This document shows positions 1-5,115 of a stretch of 13,499 nt of DNA, one piece after another. The notes under the pieces were generated by a model, which was given only the letters and a program-made list of their open reading frames with translations, did no database searches and was not told the DNA's origin. Source of the stretch: Tannerella sp. (GTDB lineage Bacteria > Bacteroidota > Bacteroidia > Bacteroidales > Tannerellaceae). The translations under genes and the position numbers were made by a program. How positions within the stretch are numbered: the first letter of the stretch is position 1; each line of letters starts with the position of its first letter. The stretch spans positions 1 through 13,499 of the forward strand of contig JAISTJ010000046.1 of assembly GCA_031272655.1 (NCBI GenBank), given 5' to 3'.

Positions 1-291
1 GCTTCCGGTCGCCGCCGTCCTGTTGAGATTGAAGGTGCAATAGAAACTATAGATGTGGACGAGGTGATAGTGAGCATAGGCGTATCACCTAACCCGCTCA
101 TACCAAGGACATTCAAAGGACTTGAAACAAGCAAGTGGGGCACAATAATCGTTAATGAAAGCACGATGCAATCGGCGCTGCCCGATGTTTATGCAGGCGG
201 CGACATTGTGCGCGGGGGCGCGACCGTCATCCTCGCCATGGGCGACGGCTGGCGGGCGGCTCAAGGAATGCATGAAGGAATTAAGAATTAA
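1..291 (+). CDS. gltA: GltA/NfnB-type NADPH-dependent glutamate synthase small-chain-like flavoprotein, C-terminal part
   Basis: The reading frame is open from the first base, so the 5' part lies outside the window; 96 residues and the stop are present. The segment DEVIVSIGVSPNPLIP, followed by GLETSKWGTI and then VYAGGDIVRGGATVILAMGDG, is the C-terminal NAD(P)H/FAD-binding part of the glutamate synthase small subunit / NfnB / sulfide dehydrogenase alpha family. The GGD is the FAD-contacting Asp motif, and SPNPLI is more typical of GltA/NfnB than of enterobacterial GltD. Such proteins transfer electrons between NAD(P)H and ferredoxin or glutamate synthase in the cytoplasm. An NfnB role would need an adjacent NfnA subunit, which cannot be seen here. 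The stop codon lies inside a tandem heptamer repeat. Confidence 0.85.
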   Translation, partial: ASGRRRPVEIEGAIETIDVDEVIVSIGVSPNPLIPRTFKGLETSKWGTIIVNESTMQSALPDVYAGGDIVRGGATVILAMGDGWRAAQGMHEGIKN

Positions 292-305
292 GAATTAAGA
301 ATTAA
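278..305 (+). repeat. Tandem heptamer GAATTAA x4 spanning the gltA-like stop codon
   Basis: Four consecutive perfect copies of GAATTAA run from 278 to 305. The gene's stop codon TAA (289-291) is supplied by the second copy. A related array sits over the stop of the HIT gene at 5082-5102. Confidence 0.9.
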
Positions 306-318
306 AAGATAATAACAG

Positions 319-370
319 AAAACAAAGAAAAACAAAGAAAAACTATGAAAAACCAATAAAAACCAAAAAA
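319..370 (+). repeat. Helically phased A-tracts (10-bp period) upstream of the ECF sigma operon
   Basis: A-runs at 319-322, 328-332, 338-342, 348-352, 358-362 and 365-370 are mostly spaced exactly 10 bp, and the first five are each followed by C. The underlying decamer resembles AACAAAGAAA, with the first two copies identical and the rest degenerating. A-tracts in helical phase are known to bend DNA. The array ends just before the likely sigma-operon promoter, so a role as a curved upstream element is inferred. Confidence 0.7.
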
Positions 371-377
371 GAAATGT

Positions 378-393
378 TACATTTTCCGGAAAA
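378..393 (+). promoter_or_regulatory. Possible promoter core overlapped by a 12-bp perfect palindrome
   Basis: TTTTCCGGAAAA at 382-393 is a perfect palindrome. It overlaps TACATTTT (378-385), which matches the Bacteroidetes -7 box TAnnTTTG at all but the last base. A transcript starting near 392 would reach the sigma-factor ATG at 411 after about 20 nt. The placement over a candidate promoter is operator-like, or it could form part of an alternative sigma promoter. No binding protein can be named. Confidence 0.35.
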
Positions 394-410
394 GATTGTC
401 TTATATGTGT

Positions 411-905
411 ATGGAACATGAACAGTTCAAACGGATTACTCTACCGTTGCGCGGCAAGTTGATGTCGTGCGCTGAGCATATCCTTAATAATAAGGAAGAT
501 GCGGAAGACGTTGTGCAGGAGACTTATTATAAACTGTGGTTCATGCGCGAAGAACTTTCGCAGGTGCAAAGCGTCTCCGCACTGTCTTTGACTATGGCTA
601 AGAATCTAAGTCTTAATATGTTAAAGCGACGCAACCGAGAGGACTATGATTTGGAAGACGTCTTCGTTTCGGAAGAATATTCGCCATACAGGATTACGGA
701 ACAAAATGATGAGGCGGCATTGCTGCACAGACTCATTGACCGACTGCCCGAGATGCAGAGAAACATCCTTATAATGAAGCATATAGAAGGTATAGAGATA
801 GAAGAGATTGCTTCGATAGCGGGATGCAGTCCCGAAGCGGTAAGGATGAATCTCTCGCGGGCGAGGAAGAAGTTAAGAGATTGGTTTTTAATGGTTTCTA
901 AATAG
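411..905 (+). CDS. RNA polymerase ECF-type (sigma-70 family) sigma factor
   Basis: A 164-residue cytoplasmic transcription factor that directs RNA polymerase to specific promoters. Region 2 covers roughly residues 5-75, with the DAEDVVQETYYKLW block (30-43) typical of region 2.2. Region 4 covers about 103-157, with LPEMQRNILIMKHIEG followed by the helix-turn-helix IEEIASIAGCSPEAVRMNLSRARKKL. Length and domain order are normal for ECF factors. I chose ATG 411 because the family usually begins a few residues before the FK..LPLR segment; ATG 405 and TTG 396 are in-frame alternatives. The next gene, a membrane protein, starts 9 bp after the stop, which is the usual sigma/anti-sigma arrangement. 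Phased A-tracts and a palindrome lie just upstream and may mediate autoregulation. Confidence 0.93.
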   Translation: MEHEQFKRITLPLRGKLMSCAEHILNNKEDAEDVVQETYYKLWFMREELSQVQSVSALSLTMAKNLSLNMLKRRNREDYDLEDVFVSEEYSPYRITEQNDEAALLHRLIDRLPEMQRNILIMKHIEGIEIEEIASIAGCSPEAVRMNLSRARKKLRDWFLMVSK

Positions 906-914
906 TTTTTAATT

Positions 915-1439
915 ATGGATAAAAAAAGGATACAGGAACTGATTGACCGTTTTTTCGACGGGCAGACAAGTAATGAGGAGGAAAAGGAGTTGTACGGCGC
1001 CTTTGCGTCGGGTGATCTGCCGGAAGAGTTCGGCAGGTATAAGGGATTATTTGAGGAGTTTGGATTGCTAAGTAATGGCAAACAACGAGAAAGTGCATTT
1101 ATCTCTGATAATGAGGGTGTTATAGATTTATCACCCTCTTGTAATCAGGGGATTCGCAATCATGGAATCATTTGGACATTCACCGGCATCGCCGCATCAA
1201 TACTGCTGGCGTTGTCAATCGGATATTTTTACAATAAACAATCTGATAATCAATATAATCCGTATGAAGGTAGCTATATCATCCGCAACGGAAAGAAGAT
1301 AACCGACCCGAAAGTTATCAGACCCGAAATCGAAAAGACGTTGTATGTGATTTCGATGCAGGACGAGATTGCCTCGCGGATGTATAAAAAGATGGACGAA
1401 AGAACTGATTTACAAGAAATTGATTTTGAACAATATTAA
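915..1439 (+). CDS. Single-pass membrane protein, putative anti-sigma factor
   Basis: 174 residues. An acidic N-terminal part (1-80) begins with an IDRFFDGQTSNEEEKELY segment, like the start of many Bacteroidales anti-sigma-type proteins. One hydrophobic helix at about 85-105 (IIWTFTGIAASILLALSIGY) is followed by a short charged tail of about 69 residues. The predicted topology is N-terminus in the cytoplasm, where it could hold the sigma factor, and C-terminus in the periplasm. There is no recognisable FecR domain and no zinc-binding HxxxCxxC motif. The assignment rests on position (9 bp behind the ECF gene) and topology; I cannot show a sigma-binding fold. Its small periplasmic tail suggests that sensing depends on partner proteins, perhaps the secreted product of the next gene, 12 bp away. 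Confidence 0.65.
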   Translation: MDKKRIQELIDRFFDGQTSNEEEKELYGAFASGDLPEEFGRYKGLFEEFGLLSNGKQRESAFISDNEGVIDLSPSCNQGIRNHGIIWTFTGIAASILLALSIGYFYNKQSDNQYNPYEGSYIIRNGKKITDPKVIRPEIEKTLYVISMQDEIASRMYKKMDERTDLQEIDFEQY

Positions 1440-1451
1440 AACTATAAGATT

Positions 1452-2153
1452 ATGAAGACAAAAATGTTTTTAATACTGATAATCAGTGGATTATCAATCG
1501 CGGCGATTAACGCCCAGACACATATTGAAGCGCTTATCAAGAAGTGTGAGACAATGGAAAACGTTGATATGGAAGTGATTAAGCGCAAGAACAAGGAAGC
1601 TAAAGAAAAGGAAACGGTTGCTGTCAGAATCGAAATCCGCGACAACAGGAAGCTGATAGACGATTTCATAGACGCTTTCCGCAAGGACGAATCCGACGCC
1701 GACCAGATCACTACGCGCAAACGGAGCAATGACGAACTTTATGTTTATCAATATGGCAATATGCAGTACACATTGAGAATCAAGGAGAAAACTAATGCAC
1801 AGGTAAGGGTTACGAGCGGCCGGAATTATTATGTTTCGATGATCAACTCTGCGCCGGCAATGGATTCGGTTGTTGTCCAGCTCAAGCGTATCAAGTGGGA
1901 TTCGATTGTTTCCGCCCAGCGTATGGCCGCCGATTCCATAATTCATATTTCGGCGCAAAAAATCAGGTCCGTAAACTGGGATTCGATAGCCAAAGTTTTT
2001 GCAATCGGCATGGATTCTGTGGCTACGAAGTTCAACTTTGAGTGGGAACCATACTATTTTGACGAATTTCCGGACGACAAGCCGCTGATAATCAATGATA
2101 AGAAATCGGTGATAATGCTTAAAGGAAAACCTGTCAGCGTGCAAAAGGAATGA
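1452..2153 (+). CDS. Secreted protein of unknown function (possibly DUF5024-like) in the ECF sigma operon
   Basis: 233 residues. Residues 1-21 are a signal peptide (basic KTK, hydrophobic FLILIISGLSIAAINA) with likely cleavage before QTHIEAL, so the protein is periplasmic or surface-exposed. The mature N-terminal half (HIEALIKKCETMENVDMEVI, then DDFIDAFRKDE) recalls small Bacteroidales secreted proteins annotated as DUF5024. That is from memory and was not searched. The C-terminal half has two spaced WDSI segments (KWDSIVSAQRMAADSI at about 148-163 and NWDSIAKVFAIGMDSV at 175-190), a weak internal repeat. There are no catalytic motifs. Third gene of the sigma/anti-sigma operon, so probably co-expressed and possibly a regulon output or sensory partner. 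It converges with the isomerase gene, 6 bp away. Confidence 0.75.
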   Translation: MKTKMFLILIISGLSIAAINAQTHIEALIKKCETMENVDMEVIKRKNKEAKEKETVAVRIEIRDNRKLIDDFIDAFRKDESDADQITTRKRSNDELYVYQYGNMQYTLRIKEKTNAQVRVTSGRNYYVSMINSAPAMDSVVVQLKRIKWDSIVSAQRMAADSIIHISAQKIRSVNWDSIAKVFAIGMDSVATKFNFEWEPYYFDEFPDDKPLIINDKKSVIMLKGKPVSVQKE

Positions 2154-2159
2154 TAATCA

Positions 2160-2774
2160 TTATATTACGCCATTCGATGCGTTCCGGCTTTTCTCTCCGA
2201 GGTAGCCTCCGTGATGCCGTTTGGCATAGTCGGCGGAGGTGAACCCAATCTCTTTCATCACACTCACTACCAGCGCGTCGCCGATAACGGTCATGACGGT
2301 TGTGGATGTCGTAGGCGTCAGTCCGAGCGGGCAGACCTCGTCGGGCGCGCCCGTCAGCAGACACACATCCGCCTCGCGGGCAAGCGGACTGTCGGGATTG
2401 GACGTGATGACAATGAACTTCACATCGGGCGAAAGCCGGCGGGCAAGGATGACAAGCTCCTGAAGTTCGCGCGTCTTGCCGGAGTTGGAGATAAGCAGCA
2501 TCAGGTCAAGCGGGCGCAGTATGCCGAGATCGCCGTGTTGAGCCTCGCTCGGATGAAGAAAACAGGCCGGAGTGCCTGTAGAACAAAACGTTGTAGCAAT
2601 ATTCATCGCTATCTGACCTGCTTTGCCCATGCCGCTCGTAATGAGCGTGCCGCCAAGCTTATGTACATGTTTGCATATTAAGCCGACGGCTTTCACGTAT
2701 TCTTCCGACACCGGAATATTGCGGATTGCCGTCGCTTCCGCTTCAATCAATGATTTTATTTCGACTTCGATCAT
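2160..2774 (-). CDS. SIS-domain sugar-phosphate isomerase, D-arabinose-5-phosphate isomerase (KdsD/KpsF/GutQ) type without CBS domains
   Basis: A 204-residue cytoplasmic protein. The SIS fold carries the KdsD signature blocks in order: TSGMGKAGQIA (47-56), FCSTGTPACFLHPSEAQHGD (63-82), ISNSGKTREL (95-104), CPLGLTPTTSTT (148-159) and GFTSADYAKRHHGG (177-190). Family knowledge: these enzymes interconvert ribulose-5-phosphate and arabinose-5-phosphate, the first step toward Kdo of lipopolysaccharide. Classical KdsD is about 325 residues with two C-terminal CBS domains. Here the chain stops soon after the SIS domain, so this is the short form that also occurs in Bacteroidetes. The stop is clean, with no remnant of CBS sequence after it, so I read it as a natural short enzyme rather than a truncation. 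It is transcribed divergently from the thioredoxin-like gene. Confidence 0.85.
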   Translation of the reverse strand: MIEVEIKSLIEAEATAIRNIPVSEEYVKAVGLICKHVHKLGGTLITSGMGKAGQIAMNIATTFCSTGTPACFLHPSEAQHGDLGILRPLDLMLLISNSGKTRELQELVILARRLSPDVKFIVITSNPDSPLAREADVCLLTGAPDEVCPLGLTPTTSTTVMTVIGDALVVSVMKEIGFTSADYAKRHHGGYLGEKSRNASNGVI

Positions 2775-2798
2775 GGTTAAAAATCGTTTTTATGACAG

Positions 2799-2806
2799 CA
2801 AAGATA
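2799..2806 (-). promoter_or_regulatory. Promoter -7 element for the isomerase gene
   Basis: On the minus strand the sequence reads TATCTTTG, matching the Bacteroidetes -7 consensus TAnnTTTG, 24 bp before the ATG at 2774. No clear TTTG -33 box is seen at 19-21 bp spacing, so strength is uncertain. Confidence 0.5.
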
Positions 2807-2847
2807 CAAATTTTTCCTAATCCGTGCATTTTATTCGAATTTTTATC

Positions 2848-2855
2848 TATCTTTG
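2848..2855 (+). promoter_or_regulatory. Promoter -7 element for the thioredoxin-like lipoprotein gene
   Basis: TATCTTTG on the plus strand matches TAnnTTTG and lies 34 bp before ATG 2890. Upstream in-frame starts (2824, 2857) would overlap or precede the transcription start expected near 2862, which supports 2890 as the real start. The element faces away from the isomerase promoter, making 2775-2889 a divergent promoter region. Confidence 0.55.
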
Positions 2856-2889
2856 CATGCGAAATCAGTACTTGAAAATTGATATTTAT

Positions 2890-4056
2890 ATGATAAAGAA
2901 TTTTAGAAAAATTAAAAATCTCATAGCCGTATATCTGTTATTATCAGCAGTTTATGGATGCAATGACTCACAACAGTTTACTGTGAAAGGCACTGTGGCA
3001 GGAGCCGTTGATCAGATATTGTATCTCGAACATTCGGGCTTGCCGTCCGTTACCGTGCTCGATTCTTTGAAACTGAAGCCAAACGGCAAGTTTGAGTTCC
3101 GGCAACCACGGCCGGAATACCCCGATTTTTATCGTTTGAGGCTGAAAAACAACATAATACACTTCGCCGTTGATTCAACCGAAACGATAACCATAACCGC
3201 AGATGCGCATACGTTTTCAACCTCATACACCGTTGAAGGGTCGGAAAACAGCAAGGCATTCAAGGACATAACCCTTGCCCAGCTTGACGCCAATCAGGAA
3301 CTGACCAAGCTGCGCGAGAGCTTCGGCATGAACCTGATACCGGACACTACTTATCAGGCGAGCGTGCTGAAAGCAGTCAATACTTACAAAGATGCTGTTA
3401 AAAAATATGTGTTCGGCGCACCGGCCTCACCAGCGGCTTATTTCGCTCTGTTTCAACAGATTGACGGGCTGTGGTTTTATGACCTCTACGACCGCAACGA
3501 CTCGAAAGCATACGGCGCCGTCGCTACAAACTACAAGACTTATTATCCAAACAGCCCCCGTTCCAAACACCTTGAACAGTTGGCGCTCCAGTCGTTGAAG
3601 ATAGTTCGCGGCGAGAGGATGAAAAATGTATTGGATTACCCTGAAGCTAAGGAAGTTAAGTTTATAGATATTGATCTGCCCGGTATTGCCGGTAAGAATG
3701 TGAAACTCAGCGATATAGCTAAAGGTAAGGCTGTTTTGGTGAACTTTACCGCCTTTCAGACCGAATGGTCGGCGAATTTTAACATGACGCTGAACAATCT
3801 TTACACCAAGTACCACAACAACGGTTTTGATATCTATCAGGTGTCGCTTGACAATGACGCCCACTTTTGGCGGAATGCGGCTTCAAACATCCCTTGGGTG
3901 AGCGTTCGCGACCCGCAGTCAATCTATTCTTCAATCGCAGCAATCTACAATGTGCGCCAACTTCCCGCCTTGTTCCTTATCAATAAGAAAGGCGAGATGT
4001 ACAAACGCATTGATTCTGTGGATACTATAGAGGACGACATCAAGGCGGCGCTTTGA
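2890..4056 (+). CDS. Thioredoxin-fold (TlpA/AhpC-like) lipoprotein lacking the catalytic CxxC
   Basis: 388 residues. Residues 1-24 form a lipoprotein signal peptide with lipobox LLSAVYGC (C24). Residues about 28-115 resemble the N-terminal beta domain (DUF4369-like: FTVKGTV...ILYLEHSG...FEFRQ) found in many Bacteroidetes TlpA-family proteins. A helical linker follows, and about 255-388 is a thioredoxin fold: GKNVKLSDIAKGKAVLVNFTAF, a second strand block FDIYQVSLD, and the cis-proline block VRQLPALFLINKKGE. At the position where TlpA proteins have WCxxC the sequence is FQTEW (289-293). The mature protein has no cysteine other than the lipidated one, so disulfide reductase activity is not expected. 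It probably sits in the outer or inner membrane facing the periplasm; a structural or binding role is inferred. I prefer ATG 2890 because it gives an ideal signal peptide and follows the promoter. Confidence 0.8.
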   Translation: MIKNFRKIKNLIAVYLLLSAVYGCNDSQQFTVKGTVAGAVDQILYLEHSGLPSVTVLDSLKLKPNGKFEFRQPRPEYPDFYRLRLKNNIIHFAVDSTETITITADAHTFSTSYTVEGSENSKAFKDITLAQLDANQELTKLRESFGMNLIPDTTYQASVLKAVNTYKDAVKKYVFGAPASPAAYFALFQQIDGLWFYDLYDRNDSKAYGAVATNYKTYYPNSPRSKHLEQLALQSLKIVRGERMKNVLDYPEAKEVKFIDIDLPGIAGKNVKLSDIAKGKAVLVNFTAFQTEWSANFNMTLNNLYTKYHNNGFDIYQVSLDNDAHFWRNAASNIPWVSVRDPQSIYSSIAAIYNVRQLPALFLINKKGEMYKRIDSVDTIEDDIKAAL

Positions 4057-4073
4057 AATTTTTTTTCGATTTG

Positions 4074-4105
4074 TTTGGAAATTTGAAAAAAAGTCAGTAT
4101 CTTTG
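4074..4105 (+). promoter_or_regulatory. greA promoter (TTTG-N20-TATCTTTG)
   Basis: TTTG at 4074-4077 and TATCTTTG at 4098-4105 are separated by exactly 20 bp, a perfect match to the Bacteroidetes vegetative consensus. It lies just after the preceding gene's stop, so greA is independently transcribed. The leader of about 80 nt contains a run of seven T (4161-4167). I see only a 4-bp potential stem before it (AAGC...GCTT), too weak to call an attenuator. Confidence 0.8.
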
Positions 4106-4177
4106 CACCGAAAATTATGATATAACGGAGTTCTGGCTATAAAGCAAGTGGTCAGGCTTCTTTTTTTATTCATACAG

Positions 4178-4185
4178 AAAGGAGG
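4178..4185 (+). promoter_or_regulatory. Strong Shine-Dalgarno of greA (AAAGGAGG)
   Basis: AAAGGAGG is followed by 5 nt (ACACT) and ATG at 4191. Near-complete anti-SD complementarity is unusual in Bacteroidetes, where most starts, including the others in this window, follow AT-rich sequence. It fixes the greA start. Confidence 0.85.
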
Positions 4186-4190
4186 ACACT

Positions 4191-4661
4191 ATGCCTGTTA
4201 CATACATGACAGAGGAAGGCTACAACAAGATTTTAGCCGAGATAAATTATTTGGAGTCAGTGAAACGCCCCGAGATATCCGCCCAGATAGCGGAAGCGCG
4301 GGACAAGGGCGACTTATCGGAAAACGCCGAGTATGACGCCGCCAAAGAGGCGCAGGGGATGCTCGAAGCCAAAATCGCACAGATGAAAGGCATGCTGTCT
4401 AACGCCCGGCTGATAGATGAATCGCAACTCAAAACTGATGTGGTTCAGATTATGAATAAGGTAAAAATCAGGAACACCAAAACTAAGGCGACAATGACTT
4501 ATACCATCGTTTCGGATTCGGAAGCGAACCTGAAAGCGAACAAAATTGCCGTCAGCACACCTATCGCACAAGGGCTGATGGGCAAAAAAATCGGCGAGAA
4601 AGTAGATATCAAAGTGCCTTCAGGTACTATGAGCTTTGAAATCCTTGAAATCACACTTTGA
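4191..4661 (+). CDS. greA: Transcription elongation factor GreA
   Basis: 156 residues, full family length. The N-terminal coiled-coil (about 8-75) inserts into the RNA polymerase secondary channel. Its tip carries the hallmark GDLSENAEYDAAKE (40-53), including the acidic residues D41 and E44 that stimulate transcript cleavage. The C-terminal FKBP-like domain (about 80-156) includes the VSTPIAQGLMGKKIGEKVDI segment, a GreA signature. The protein rescues backtracked RNA polymerase by stimulating cleavage of the 3' end of the RNA. It has its own strong promoter and Shine-Dalgarno, and the HIT gene follows after 31 bp without an obvious terminator, so the two are probably co-transcribed. Confidence 0.97.
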   Translation: MPVTYMTEEGYNKILAEINYLESVKRPEISAQIAEARDKGDLSENAEYDAAKEAQGMLEAKIAQMKGMLSNARLIDESQLKTDVVQIMNKVKIRNTKTKATMTYTIVSDSEANLKANKIAVSTPIAQGLMGKKIGEKVDIKVPSGTMSFEILEITL

Positions 4662-4692
4662 AAGCTTTTAAGTTCTTAATTATTAATATTTT

Positions 4693-5088
4693 ATGGCAAC
4701 TATTTTCAGCAAAATTATCGCAGGCGAGATACCCTGCTACAAGATAGCGGAGAGCGACAAATATTTCGCTTTCCTTGACATTAACCCTGTTTCTAAAGGA
4801 CATACGCTCGTTGTGCCTAAGCAGGAAACGGATTATATCTTTGATATTGAGGATGATACGCTTGGCGGAATGATGGTCTTTGCAAAGAAGGTCGCCAAAG
4901 CGATTGAAAAAAGCATCAAATGTACGCGCGTAGGAGTAGCCGTTATGGGGCTTGAAGTGCCTCATGCACACATCCATCTGATACCGATAATCAAGGAATC
5001 CGACATGTATTTCTGCAATCCCAAACTGAAACTTACAACCGAGGAGTTTCAAGAGATTGCGGCTTCTATTCGGGACTTTTTGAATTGA
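4693..5088 (+). CDS. HIT-family nucleotide-binding hydrolase (Hint-like)
   Basis: A 131-residue cytoplasmic protein. It begins with TIFSKIIAGEIPCYKIAES, the usual start of bacterial HIT proteins, followed by FLDINPVSKGHTLVVPK. The histidine triad HAHIHLIP gives H91, H93 and H95, and VPHAHIHLIP matches the H-phi-H-phi-H-phi-phi pattern. Family members hydrolyse nucleoside phosphoramidates or dinucleoside polyphosphates through a covalent His-AMP intermediate; the physiological substrate cannot be read from sequence. The gap after greA (4662-4692) is AT-rich with a degenerate TTCTTAATT stretch and no terminator hairpin, so it is likely the second gene of the greA operon. The stop TGA lies in a GAATTGA/GAATTAA heptamer array, and the gene converges on the GH20 gene 27 bp away. 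Confidence 0.95.
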   Translation: MATIFSKIIAGEIPCYKIAESDKYFAFLDINPVSKGHTLVVPKQETDYIFDIEDDTLGGMMVFAKKVAKAIEKSIKCTRVGVAVMGLEVPHAHIHLIPIIKESDMYFCNPKLKLTTEEFQEIAASIRDFLN

Positions 5089-5102
5089 GAATTAAGAATT
5101 AA
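5082..5102 (+). repeat. Heptamer array GAATTGA-GAATTAA-GAATTAA over the HIT stop codon
   Basis: Three contiguous heptamers, the first with one substitution, followed by a partial GAAT. The HIT stop codon TGA (5086-5088) is the end of the first unit. This parallels the array at 278-305 at another gene end and fills most of the 27-bp convergent gap to the GH20 gene. Confidence 0.85.
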
Positions 5103-5115
5103 GAATGCAGAACTC

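Noticed and set aside
1494..2144. A 216-codon open frame on the minus strand opposite nearly all of the secreted-protein gene
   Set aside because: It mirrors a gene with a clear signal peptide and operon context, has no recognisable domain, and has no promoter of its own.
2140..2175. Bidirectional terminator between the converging secreted-protein and isomerase genes
   Set aside because: Only the short palindrome AATGATAATCATT is present, with no GC-rich stem or T-run.
4161..4190. T-run before the greA Shine-Dalgarno as an attenuator
   Set aside because: Only a 4-bp stem (AAGC/GCTT) can be drawn before the T-run, too weak to support termination.
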